DNA of 9,135 nt, from the NCBI GenBank assembly GCA_003105245.1, contig PQAI01000073.1, positions 1 to 9,135 on the forward strand, in the 5' to 3' direction. Under the pieces are notes generated by a model. It was not told where the DNA came from. It worked only from the letters and a program-made list of their open reading frames with translations, and did not search any database. Origin of the DNA: Betaproteobacteria bacterium (lineage in GTDB: Bacteria > Pseudomonadota > Gammaproteobacteria > Burkholderiales > Usitatibacteraceae). The translations under genes were made by a program, and so were the position numbers. Positions 1-6,342 of the stretch are shown piece after piece; positions within the stretch are counted from its first letter, which is position 1; every line of letters begins with the position of its first letter.

Positions 1-101
1 GTGACGGTGTTTCCGCGGACACAAATTGTTGCCAATGCGTCCTTCGCGCGGGCGCCGCGCCGGCCTATGCTCTTCCCATGCATTCGACAAGGAGCGGAGC
101 C

Positions 102-686
102 ATGAGAACCCGATTCGCGATCGCCGCCCTCGCGGCGGCCACCCTTTCCACGCTCGCCGCCGCCCAGATGGGGCCGGGGATGGGCCAAGGCATGATGGGC
201 GGGCAGGGCATGGGGCCCGGGGCGGGACCGCAGGATTGCCCCATGATGGGGCAGGGCATGGGTCCCGGCATGGGGGGCAAGGGCATGATGCACGGCCGTG
301 GCGGCATGCACGGCGGCGCGGGCATGATGGGCGGCGCGATGGGGCAGGGCCCCGGGCTCGCCGCGCTGGAGGCGCTCGACCTCACGGCCGAGCAGCGCGC
401 CAAGGTGACCGAGATCCGCCGCGACCTGCAGCGCCGCAACCACGCGCTCATGGGCTCGCTGCGCGAGATCCGCTGGAAGGGGCAGGACATCGCCAAGGCG
501 CCGAAGCTCGACCTGGAGGCTTCCCGCAAGCTCTACGACGAGGGCGCGGCGGTGCGCAAGCAGATGTTCGAGGCGCGGCTCGAGGCGCGGGCCAAGGCCG
601 AGGCCGTCCTCACGAAGGAACAGCTCGAGCAGCTGCGCAACGCCCCGCGTCCCGGTCCGGGGCCGATGCGCCACCGGATGAGCTGA
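102..686 (+). CDS. Secreted Met/Gly-rich LTxxQ (Spy/CpxP-like) protein
   Basis: This is a 194-aa predicted periplasmic protein. Residues 1-21 form a signal peptide (MRTR, a hydrophobic Ala/Leu core, then LAAA before Q22). Residues 23-80 are low-complexity Gly/Met sequence with 15 Met, two His (64, 70) and one Cys (46), which suggests binding of a soft metal such as copper or silver. The C-terminal half is helical and charged, with LTAEQ at 94-98 and LTKEQ at 170-174. These paired LTxxQ motifs mark the Spy/CpxP family of periplasmic chaperones and metal-stress proteins. I chose the ATG at 102 because AAGGAG (89-94) sits 7 nt upstream; the in-frame ATG at 78 has no such site and would add eight residues before the signal peptide. 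Family membership is fairly clear. Metal binding is inferred from composition. No metal regulator or pump is visible in the window. Confidence 0.85.
   Translation: MRTRFAIAALAAATLSTLAAAQMGPGMGQGMMGGQGMGPGAGPQDCPMMGQGMGPGMGGKGMMHGRGGMHGGAGMMGGAMGQGPGLAALEALDLTAEQRAKVTEIRRDLQRRNHALMGSLREIRWKGQDIAKAPKLDLEASRKLYDEGAAVRKQMFEARLEARAKAEAVLTKEQLEQLRNAPRPGPGPMRHRMS
168..350 (+). repeat. Imperfect Gly/Met-rich coding repeat
   Basis: Short imperfect repeats of GGCATG, ATGGGG and GGCATGATG encode the GMGxGMM-like tract at residues 23-83 of the secreted LTxxQ protein. The unit length is irregular, so this is low-complexity sequence rather than a true tandem array. It probably varies in length between relatives. 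Confidence 0.6.
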
Positions 687-689
687 CCG

Positions 690-707
690 CCCGCGAGGGA
701 CCGCGGG
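690..707 (+). terminator. Small GC hairpin after the LTxxQ gene
   Basis: CCCGCG (690-695) and CGCGGG (702-707) are perfect inverted repeats around a 6-nt loop, starting four bases after the stop codon. Only TT follows, not a U-tract. It could help terminate or stabilise the mRNA 3' end, but it is weak as an intrinsic terminator. Confidence 0.25.
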
Positions 708-715
708 TTGACGAA

Positions 716-744
716 ACCGGCATCGCGGCCGCCGCGGTGCCGGT
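716..744. promoter_or_regulatory. Strong 13-bp hairpin between the LTxxQ gene and the YwiC-like gene
   Basis: Bases 716-728 pair with 732-744 around the 3-nt loop CCG: 13 pairs, one of them a U-G wobble at 723/737. It ends 5 nt before the GGAAGG ribosome-binding site (750-755) of the downstream gene. On the minus strand the stem would be followed by TTT, and on the plus strand by ATCCT. It may be a terminator, an attenuator-like leader structure or a DNA operator; the sequence does not decide which. Confidence 0.5.
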
Positions 745-759
745 ATCCTGGAAGGTGCC

Positions 760-1524
760 ATGAACAGGCACCTTTTGCCGCGCGAGCACGGCGCCTACGC
801 CGAGCTCGGCTTCCCGCTCCTTTCGGGGCTCGTCCTCGCCTCGCCCGCCGCCGCCGCCTGGCTCTTCGTGGCCGCGGCGGTGCTTCTCTTCCTGGCCAAC
901 GAGCCGCTGGTCGTCCTGCTGGGCGTGCGCGGCAAGCGAGCGCGCGAGGAGCACGCCGTGGCCGCGCGCCGCGGCCTCGCCATGCTGGGAGGCCTGGGGG
1001 TTGCGGCGGGACTGGCCGCCCTGTGGCTCGCCCGCCCCGAGGCGCGCTGGCTCGCGCTCGTTCCCGCCGCGTTCGCCGCGGGACTGGTCCCGGTTGTGCT
1101 CTCGAGGAACCTGAAGACCCTGCCCGGCGAGGTGATCGCCGGCGCGGCCTTCTCCGCCATGCACCTGCCCGTGGCGGCCGCCGGGGGCGCGGACGGTCCG
1201 GCGCTTTGGGGGCCGCCGGTGCTGTGGTTCGCGGTCACGGTGAGCGCCACGCTCGCCGTGCACGCCATCAAGTCGCGCATCACCGGGGCCACGCCCTGGG
1301 TCGTGCCGGCCGCCTCCTGGACCGCCCGGATTGCCCTCCTCGCGGCGCTCGCGGCCTGGGTCTGGCTGCCCGGCTGGCGCACCGTCGCCCTGGCCGCCTG
1401 CCTTCCCCTGGCGGGGGTGGTCGCGGTCAACCGGCTGGCCCTTTCTCCCCGCAAGCTCAAGCAAGTGGGCTGGGCGGTGGTCGCCGCCAACGCCCTGGCC
1501 GTCACCGTCCTCGCCACGGGCTGA
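760..1524 (+). CDS. YwiC-like integral membrane protein
   Basis: This 254-aa, highly hydrophobic inner-membrane protein has about seven or eight predicted membrane segments, for example near residues 18-46, 74-91, 98-114, 151-168, 187-204, 208-224 and 236-252. The N-terminal PREHGAYAE (7-15) and the NEPL turn (47-50) match what I know of the YwiC-like family, whose function is not established. A charged loop follows (RGKRAREEH, 57-65), and further conserved-looking loops are LSRNLKTLPGEV (114-125) and IKSRITG (170-176). The ATG at 760 has GGAAGG 4 nt upstream, and the length fits a complete protein. It shares a strand with the LTxxQ gene across a 73-bp gap holding a strong hairpin, so co-transcription is possible but not shown. 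The fold class is secure; the role is unknown. Confidence 0.85.
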   Translation: MNRHLLPREHGAYAELGFPLLSGLVLASPAAAAWLFVAAAVLLFLANEPLVVLLGVRGKRAREEHAVAARRGLAMLGGLGVAAGLAALWLARPEARWLALVPAAFAAGLVPVVLSRNLKTLPGEVIAGAAFSAMHLPVAAAGGADGPALWGPPVLWFAVTVSATLAVHAIKSRITGATPWVVPAASWTARIALLAALAAWVWLPGWRTVALAACLPLAGVVAVNRLALSPRKLKQVGWAVVAANALAVTVLATG

Positions 1525-1530
1525 GGCCCG

Positions 1531-1565
1531 CCCCGGGCCCCGGTCCCGGGGGCCGGAAAGGTTTT
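1531..1565 (+). terminator. Possible terminator after the YwiC-like gene
   Basis: CCCCGGG (1531-1537) pairs with CCCGGGG (1545-1551) around a 7-nt loop, seven bases after the stop codon. A TTTT run follows only at 1562-1565, ten bases past the stem. The long gap makes this a weak intrinsic terminator. Confidence 0.3.
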
Positions 1566-1580
1566 GCGGAATATTCCGCA
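1565..1580. promoter_or_regulatory. 16-bp perfect palindrome, candidate operator
   Basis: TGCGGAATATTCCGCA is a perfect palindrome with an AT-rich centre inside very GC-rich non-coding DNA. It lies about 70 bp upstream of the -10 element proposed for the peptide gene, and 40 bp after the YwiC-like stop codon. The form suits a dimeric regulator site. As RNA it would make a 6-bp stem, but it has no following U-tract, so termination is less likely. The binding protein is unknown. Confidence 0.45.
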
Positions 1581-1639
1581 TTCCGGCTGCCGAATGGGCC
1601 TGAGCCCCCCCGGGGGCCCCCCGGTAGGATTGCGGTCAT

Positions 1640-1663
1640 CGAAAGCGTGCTATCTTGCTTTCG
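1640..1663 (+). promoter_or_regulatory. Extended -10 promoter inside an inverted repeat, upstream of the peptide gene
   Basis: TGC-TATCTT (1648-1656) reads as an extended -10 element. A poor -35 candidate, TTGCGG (1630-1635), lies 15 bp upstream. The -10 is bracketed by inverted repeats CGAAAGC (1640-1646) and GCTTTCG (1657-1663), 7-bp arms with a 10-bp spacer, an arrangement that would let a bound dimer occlude the promoter. Transcription would start near 1663, leaving about a 50-nt leader. This is pattern-based, with no experimental support. Confidence 0.45.
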
Positions 1664-1665
1664 CC

Positions 1666-1682
1666 CCGGGCGGGAAGCCCGG
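1666..1682 (+). promoter_or_regulatory. Leader hairpin of the peptide mRNA
   Basis: CCGGGC (1666-1671) and GCCCGG (1677-1682) form a perfect 6-bp stem with loop GGGAA. It falls at the predicted 5' end of the peptide transcript, about 20 nt before the GAGGAG ribosome-binding site (1702-1707). A role in mRNA stability is plausible but unproven. Confidence 0.35.
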
Positions 1683-1713
1683 ACCGCAACGCAACAGATT
1701 CGAGGAGATCGCC

Positions 1714-1953
1714 ATGTCGAACAAAGAACAGAAACCGGTTGCCCAACCCGAAGGCGAGCTTTCGGACCAGCAGCTCGACAACGTGTCCGGCGGCCAGCAG
1801 GTCGTCAAGCTCGAGAAGATCACCGTGACTGCCAAGCGCGAGCAGCCGCAGAACGTGGTGAAGCTCGACAAGGTCACGGTCACCGCCAAGCGCGAGCCGC
1901 CGCTCGCCGGCACGCAGATCGCGTCCGCCGAGGGGGCGACGAAGAAGAACTAG
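1714..1953 (+). CDS. Double-glycine leader peptide with two TonB-box-like repeats
   Basis: This 79-aa protein is the likely substrate of the adjacent exporters. Residues 1-27 form a hydrophilic leader ending ELSDQQLDNVSGG, the double-glycine signal cleaved by C39 peptidases, so cleavage is expected after Gly27. The 52-residue product contains two tandem 18-residue units: V30-N47 (core VVKLEKITVTAKRE) and V48-A65 (core VVKLDKVTVTAKRE). The tail is GTQIASAEGATKKN. Each unit holds [ED]-K-[IV]-T-V-T-A, which matches the TonB box of TonB-dependent receptors. There is no Cys, and the net charge is about +5. GAGGAG (1702-1707) sits 6 nt before the ATG, and the opening codons (AAA, GAA, AAC) are less GC-rich than neighbouring genes. 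No dehydratase or cyclase is adjacent, so the product may be unmodified. The leader call is strong. Function is unknown; a bacteriocin or TonB-binding factor is inference. Confidence 0.8.
   Translation: MSNKEQKPVAQPEGELSDQQLDNVSGGQQVVKLEKITVTAKREQPQNVVKLDKVTVTAKREPPLAGTQIASAEGATKKN
1801..1908 (+). repeat. Tandem 54-bp coding repeat (TonB-box-like units)
   Basis: Copy 1 is 1801-1854 and copy 2 is 1855-1908, directly adjacent and in frame. Over the first 14 codons seven codons differ: five changes are synonymous and two are conservative (Glu/Asp, Ile/Val). The DNA has diverged while the protein stayed constant, so both copies appear to be under selection rather than freshly duplicated. The last four codons of each unit are unlike. 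Confidence 0.8.
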
Positions 1954-1975
1954 CGCGCCTTCCCCGGCCGCCGCT

Positions 1976-4123
1976 TCAGGCCACCTGCCGCGCGAGCATC
2001 GCGGCGAAGGGGCCCGGGACGGCGGCCAGTTCCCGGAACGTCCCTGCCTGGACGATCCGGCCCCGGTCCAGCACCACGATGCGGTCGGCATTGCGCACCG
2101 TCGCGAGGCGGTGCGCGATGACCACGCGCGTGGCCTCCAGTCCCTCCAGCGTCTCGAGCACCGCCGCCTGCGACAGGTTGTCGAGCGCGCTCGTCGCCTC
2201 GTCGAGCAGCAGGATGCGCGGCCGGCCCACGAGCGCGCGCGCGATGAGCACGCGCTGGCGCTGGCCCCCGGAGAGCGTGCTCACGCCCTCGCCGACCAGC
2301 GTGTACATGCCCATGGGCATCGCCTCGATGTCGGCGGCCAGTCCCGCCGCGCGCGCCGCGTCCCAGGCGTCGTCCACGGTGAGGCTCGAGGCGCCCACGA
2401 TGTTGGTGAGGATGTCGCCCGCCCACAGGCGCCCGCCCTGCAGCACCGTGCCGATCCGGGCGCGCAGGCACTTGAGGTCCAGCGCGGGAAGCACCCGCCC
2501 GTCGAAGCGCACCGTGCCGCTCCCCGGAAACTCGAATCCCAGCAGCAGGCGCAGCAGCGTCGACTTGCCGGAGCCGCTGGCGCCCACGATCGCCACGAAC
2601 TCGCCGGGCCGGATCGAGAGGTCGATGCCGCTCAGCACCTCCGGGCCGCCCGGATAGGCGAAGGAGACGCCCACGAAGTCGATGGCGCCCTGGGGCTCGT
2701 GGCGGATCTTGCCGCGCACGCTGTCCTCCGGCGGCGTGGCGAGGATGGGCCTGGCGCGCTCCCAGACGGGGGCGAGGGCGGCGAGGTCGATGGCCGTGGC
2801 CACCATGCCGTGCACGCCGCCCAGCAGCCCGAACATCGCCGTCTGGAAGGCGACGAATTCGCCCACCGACAGGGCGCGCGCGGCCGGCGCCTGCGCCAGC
2901 TGCCAGGCGAGGTAGAGGACGAGGATGGCCGCGGCCGGCTGCAGGATCGCGAGCAGCACCGACTCGAGGTTGGAAAGCGAGGCGCTGCGGTGGTTGAGGT
3001 CGCGGAACTCGCGGTAGCGCGAGAGCCAGTTGGCGTAGGCCCGCGACTCGGCCGCCGCCGCGCGCAGCTTGGCGATGCCGGAGAAGTACTCGAAGGCCAT
3101 CGCGGAGAGCTTGCCGTCGGCCGCCTCGATGCGCCGCCCGATCGAAAGCCGCGCCGCGCCGAGCGCGGCCGAGAGGATGGCCGCCACCGCGACCACGCCC
3201 AGGGCCGCCGCGGTGAGCTTCGGGCTGTAGGCGAGCATGAGCGCGGCGTTGGCCGACAGGAAGATCGCGGTGACGAAGGCGCCGATGGAGGCCCCGGTGA
3301 TGGTGCGCTGCACCGTGTTCACGGCGCCCAGGCGCAACGCCAGGTCGCCGCTCGAGAAGGCGCGGAAGAAGCGGGCCGGGGCGCCGATGACGCGGTCGAG
3401 CACCGCGGCCTGCATCGCCACCGAGGTGCGCGACTCGAAGCGCAGCACGGCGAGCGTGCGCAGCACGTCGAGCGCGATGGCCGTCAGTCCCGCCGCGGCC
3501 AGCCCCGCGACTATGGCAATCGCCAGCGACGCGGAGCCCGCGGGGATGGCGCGGTCGATGAGCCTTCCCGTGGCCACCGGCGTGAGCAGCCCCGCGAGCG
3601 CCGCCGCCAGTCCCGTGGCCACGAGGACGCCCACCTCGCCGCGTGCGTGCGCGAGGGCGAAGCGCAGCACGTCCACGGTGCCCAGGGGACGCGGCTCGAA
3701 GCTGCGGTGGAAGGCGAAGGCGAAGGGGGCGAGCCGGCGCGCCGTGTCCTCGTCCACCGGCCACTCGAGCGGCGGCCCCCCGGCCGGGTCGACGGCCACG
3801 AGGCGGTAGCCCGCGAGCGGCAGGGGCACGAGCGCGACCCAGCCCGTGGCGCCCGACACGGCCGCGGCGTCGCTCTCGCGCGGCATCTGGCGCCGCTCGG
3901 CCACGCGGGCGAGCATCGGCGTGCCGCCCTCGGCCCACCAGCGGCCGTCGAGCAGCACGCGCCGCGAACGCAGGCCGAGGGAGGTGGCGGCTTCCTCCAC
4001 CGCAACGGCCTCGTCGGCGAACTCGTGCACGACCGCCTCCCCGCGCACGCCCAGCGGCGCGGCGAGCAGCCCGAGCGCGCCGGTCAGCGTGGTGGAACGG
4101 AAGGCGACGCCGGGATCGGCCAT
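1976..4123 (-). CDS. NHLM-type ABC exporter, second subunit (no active peptidase domain)
   Basis: This 715-aa protein is an ABC exporter half-transporter resembling the ATP-binding subunit of NHLM bacteriocin systems (TIGR03797-like, from memory). An N-terminal soluble domain of about 150 residues comes first and lacks a C39 Cys motif. Six membrane segments follow (about 160-184, 199-222, 275-300, 303-323, 388-411, 424-448), then a complete ATPase: Walker A GASGSGKST 514-522, Q-loop Q562, signature LSGGQRQR 617-624, Walker B with D641/E642 and TSALD, H-loop H671. The start ATG overlaps the upstream stop as TGATG (4125-4121), with GGGAGG 6 nt before it, indicating translational coupling. The frame stays open upstream as far as 6238, but that part overlaps the C39 exporter and has no domain sense. 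It likely pairs with the C39 exporter to drive peptide export. It ends 22 bp from the convergent peptide gene. Confidence 0.88.
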   Translation of the reverse strand: MADPGVAFRSTTLTGALGLLAAPLGVRGEAVVHEFADEAVAVEEAATSLGLRSRRVLLDGRWWAEGGTPMLARVAERRQMPRESDAAAVSGATGWVALVPLPLAGYRLVAVDPAGGPPLEWPVDEDTARRLAPFAFAFHRSFEPRPLGTVDVLRFALAHARGEVGVLVATGLAAALAGLLTPVATGRLIDRAIPAGSASLAIAIVAGLAAAGLTAIALDVLRTLAVLRFESRTSVAMQAAVLDRVIGAPARFFRAFSSGDLALRLGAVNTVQRTITGASIGAFVTAIFLSANAALMLAYSPKLTAAALGVVAVAAILSAALGAARLSIGRRIEAADGKLSAMAFEYFSGIAKLRAAAAESRAYANWLSRYREFRDLNHRSASLSNLESVLLAILQPAAAILVLYLAWQLAQAPAARALSVGEFVAFQTAMFGLLGGVHGMVATAIDLAALAPVWERARPILATPPEDSVRGKIRHEPQGAIDFVGVSFAYPGGPEVLSGIDLSIRPGEFVAIVGASGSGKSTLLRLLLGFEFPGSGTVRFDGRVLPALDLKCLRARIGTVLQGGRLWAGDILTNIVGASSLTVDDAWDAARAAGLAADIEAMPMGMYTLVGEGVSTLSGGQRQRVLIARALVGRPRILLLDEATSALDNLSQAAVLETLEGLEATRVVIAHRLATVRNADRIVVLDRGRIVQAGTFRELAAVPGPFAAMLARQVA

Positions 4124-6342
4124 CACCCGCCTCCCGTCTCGCCCGCGACGAGGGCCGCGTAGCGTCCGCCCTCGATCGCCGCGAGCTCCTCGTGGCGACC
4201 GCGCTCCACCACGCGGCCGTTCTCGAGCACGAGGATCTCGTCGGCGTCGCGCACCGTGGACAGCCGGTGCGCGATCACGAGGCACGTGGTGCCGCGCTTG
4301 CGCAGGTTGGCCTCGACCACCGATTCCGTGGCCGGGTCGAGCGCGCTGGTGGCCTCGTCGAGGATGAGGATCGAGGGCCCGCGCGCCAGGGCGCGCGCGA
4401 TCTCGATCCTCTGGCGCTGCCCGCCGGAGAGGTTGCGCGCGCCCTCCTGCAGGGGCGCATCGAGCCCGCCCTGGCGCACGCCGATCTCGTCCTCGATGGC
4501 GGCGTGCCGCGCCGCGGCGCGGATCACCTCGTCCTCCGCGGCCGGGTCCCACATCGTGAGGTTGTCGCGCACGCTGCCCTCGAAGAGCATCACGTCCTGG
4601 TCGACGTAGGCCACGGCGCGCGCGAGCTCCTCGCGCACGAAGGCCTGGCGCGGGAGCCCGTCGAAGAGGATCTCGCCGCTCCAGGGGTGGTAGAGGCCGG
4701 CCGCCAGGCGCGCGATCGTCGACTTGCCGGAGCCGGAGGCGCCCACCAGCGCCACGCGCCGCCCGTCGCCGACCACGAGGCTGAAGCCCTCGACGAGGGG
4801 CGGGCCCCCCTTGGCGTAGCCGAAGGTCACGTCGCGGAACTCGAGCGTGCGCGGGCGCGCGCCGGAGATCGCCGACGGCGGCTCCTCCACCACCGCCACG
4901 CCCGGCTCGGCGGGATGGTTGAGCACGTCGTCCAGCCGCGCCATGTCCCCGTGCAGCGCCTGCACCTTGCGCGCGGCGAGGAAGAGCGCGTGCACCGGCG
5001 CCGCGAAGCCCGCGAGCAGCACCTGGAAGGCGACCAGGTCGCCGACGCTGAAGCCGCCGCCCTGCATGATGCGCAGCGACCCCAGGCCGAGCACGCCGAG
5101 CTGCGCCGCCAGGCCCGCGAGCGCCGGCACCTGCATGAGCGCGAGCGTGGCGCGCTGCGACTCGACCGCCGTGTTGGCGAACTGCACCTGCAGGCCCAGC
5201 CACTTCAGGAAGAGCGCGCCCTCCTGCCCGCCGGCCTTGATGCTCTCGATGTTGGCGAGCCCTCCGGTGGCCATGCCCGAGAGCTTTCCGGCCTGCACCG
5301 ACAGGCGCTGCGACACGCCTTCGTTCACGCGGTTGATGGCCCGCAGCGCCGCGAGCTCGCAGGCGAGGCAGGCGAGCACCAGCGCCGTGAGGCCCACGTC
5401 GAGCCGCAGCATGAGGCCGAGGAAGAAGAAGGCGGTGACGAGGTCGAGCACCAGGTGCGCGAGGTCGGCGGAGACGGTCTGCGCCACCTCCTCGTTGAGG
5501 TCCACGCGCGAGGCGATCTCGCCCGGCGAGCGCTGCACGTAGAAGTCCATCGGCAGGGCCAGGGCGTGCGAGAAGAAGCGGCGTGCCGAGCCGAGCGCCG
5601 CGCGCGTGAACGCCGCCGTGAGCACCCGCGCCTGCAGCCAGGAGAGCGCTCCGCGCGCGAGCGCCGCCGCGAGCAGGCCCGCGAGCAGCGTCTCGGCCAC
5701 GCCCGGCAGGCGCGCGGCGAGCACCTCGTCCACGAAGCGCCCCATGAGCCACGGCAGCGCGAGCCCCGGCGCCACGAGGGCGAGCCCGAGGAGCACCGCG
5801 AGCGCCACCGACGGGCCCAGTCCCGCGAGGTGGCGCCGGAGCGAGCGCATCACGGAAGGCGGCTCGCCACCGGGCGCGAACTCCGGGCCCTTCTCGAAGG
5901 TGAGGACCACGCCCGTGAAGCCCTCGTCGAGGGCGGCCGCGTCGAGGCGCCTGCGGCCCATGGCGGGGTCGTTGAGCCAGGCCTCGCCGTCGCGGAAGCC
6001 CTCGAGGACGACGAAGTGGTTGAAGTTCCAGAACACGATGGCGGGAAGCGGCAGGCTCGCGAGCTCGCCGGGCTCCTTGCGGAAGCCGCGCGCGACGAGG
6101 CCGTAGCCCCGGGCCGCGCGAAGGATGCCGCCCGCCTTGCTGCCGTCGCGCGTGACGCCGCATTCCGAGCGCAGCACCTCCAGCGGCACGTGGCGGCCGT
6201 GGTGCGCGAGCACCATCGCCAGCGCGGCGGCGCCGCACTCCACCGCCTCGAGCTGCAGGATCGTCGGGACGCGCGCGATGGGCGAGTCCGGCAGCCGCGA
6301 CGCGGCGGCCGGGGCGGCGGCCTGCGCGGCTACCGAAGCCAT
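4123..6342 (-). CDS. C39-peptidase ABC exporter (NHLM/PCAT-type, processes double-glycine peptides)
   Basis: This 739-aa inner-membrane exporter should cleave the leader and transport the peptide using ATP. The N-terminal C39 peptidase (about 22-155) is intact: oxyanion Gln30, catalytic Cys36 in EAVECGAA, His109 in NFNHFVVLEGF, and Asp125 in LNDPA. Six membrane segments lie at about 176-200, 214-236, 294-311, 313-336, 400-422 and 430-455. The ATPase is complete: Walker A GASGSGKST 534-542, Q582, signature LSGGQRQR 638-645, D662/E663 of Walker B, TSALD, H692. It fits the first ABC subunit of NHLM systems (TIGR03796-like, from memory). The ATG at 6342 overlaps the stop of the upstream 55-aa gene by 13 bp and has no clear ribosome-binding site, so its translation probably depends on that gene. 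The nearby LDNVSGG peptide is the obvious substrate. Confidence 0.93.
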   Translation of the reverse strand: MASVAAQAAAPAAASRLPDSPIARVPTILQLEAVECGAAALAMVLAHHGRHVPLEVLRSECGVTRDGSKAGGILRAARGYGLVARGFRKEPGELASLPLPAIVFWNFNHFVVLEGFRDGEAWLNDPAMGRRRLDAAALDEGFTGVVLTFEKGPEFAPGGEPPSVMRSLRRHLAGLGPSVALAVLLGLALVAPGLALPWLMGRFVDEVLAARLPGVAETLLAGLLAAALARGALSWLQARVLTAAFTRAALGSARRFFSHALALPMDFYVQRSPGEIASRVDLNEEVAQTVSADLAHLVLDLVTAFFFLGLMLRLDVGLTALVLACLACELAALRAINRVNEGVSQRLSVQAGKLSGMATGGLANIESIKAGGQEGALFLKWLGLQVQFANTAVESQRATLALMQVPALAGLAAQLGVLGLGSLRIMQGGGFSVGDLVAFQVLLAGFAAPVHALFLAARKVQALHGDMARLDDVLNHPAEPGVAVVEEPPSAISGARPRTLEFRDVTFGYAKGGPPLVEGFSLVVGDGRRVALVGASGSGKSTIARLAAGLYHPWSGEILFDGLPRQAFVREELARAVAYVDQDVMLFEGSVRDNLTMWDPAAEDEVIRAAARHAAIEDEIGVRQGGLDAPLQEGARNLSGGQRQRIEIARALARGPSILILDEATSALDPATESVVEANLRKRGTTCLVIAHRLSTVRDADEILVLENGRVVERGRHEELAAIEGGRYAALVAGETGGG

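Noticed and set aside
1..77. Left-edge sequence as the end of an upstream gene or a promoter region
   Set aside because: I see no convincing reading frame. TATGCT (66-71) could be a -10, but no -35 is well placed, so I made no call.
65..529. Minus-strand Met/Pro/Cys-rich 154-aa open frame
   Set aside because: It is the reverse complement of the Gly/Met repeat tract; its apparent PMPCP pattern is a mirror of that repeat.
744..749. TATCCT as a -10 box for the YwiC-like gene
   Set aside because: It would put the transcription start at or after the GGAAGG ribosome-binding site, and its first base is part of the hairpin stem. No -35 is at a proper distance from TTGACG (708-713).
1579..1596. CATTC/GAATG hairpin after the palindrome
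   Set aside because: Its 5-bp arms overlap the palindrome, and the loop is 8 nt; too weak to call separately.
1604..1624. C-run/G-run tract as a terminator
   Set aside because: The homopolymer-rich CCCCCCCGGGGGCCCCCC tract can fold in many registers and has no U-tract. It is also upstream of the peptide promoter rather than directly after a gene.
708..2657. 649-aa plus-strand open frame crossing the YwiC-like and peptide genes
   Set aside because: It crosses the YwiC-like gene, the non-coding stretch, the peptide gene and the end of the exporter. The composition is Arg/Gly/Pro-rich, with no ribosome-binding site or motif.
2111..4162. 683-aa plus-strand open frame
   Set aside because: It is antisense to the second ABC subunit, shows biased His/Arg/Gly composition and has no domain.
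4124..6238. Open frame continuing upstream of the second ABC subunit, giving a 1420-aa reading
   Set aside because: It overlaps the intact C39 exporter on the same strand in another frame and is low-complexity Arg/Gly/Ala sequence. The real start is the ATG at 4123, in the TGATG overlap.
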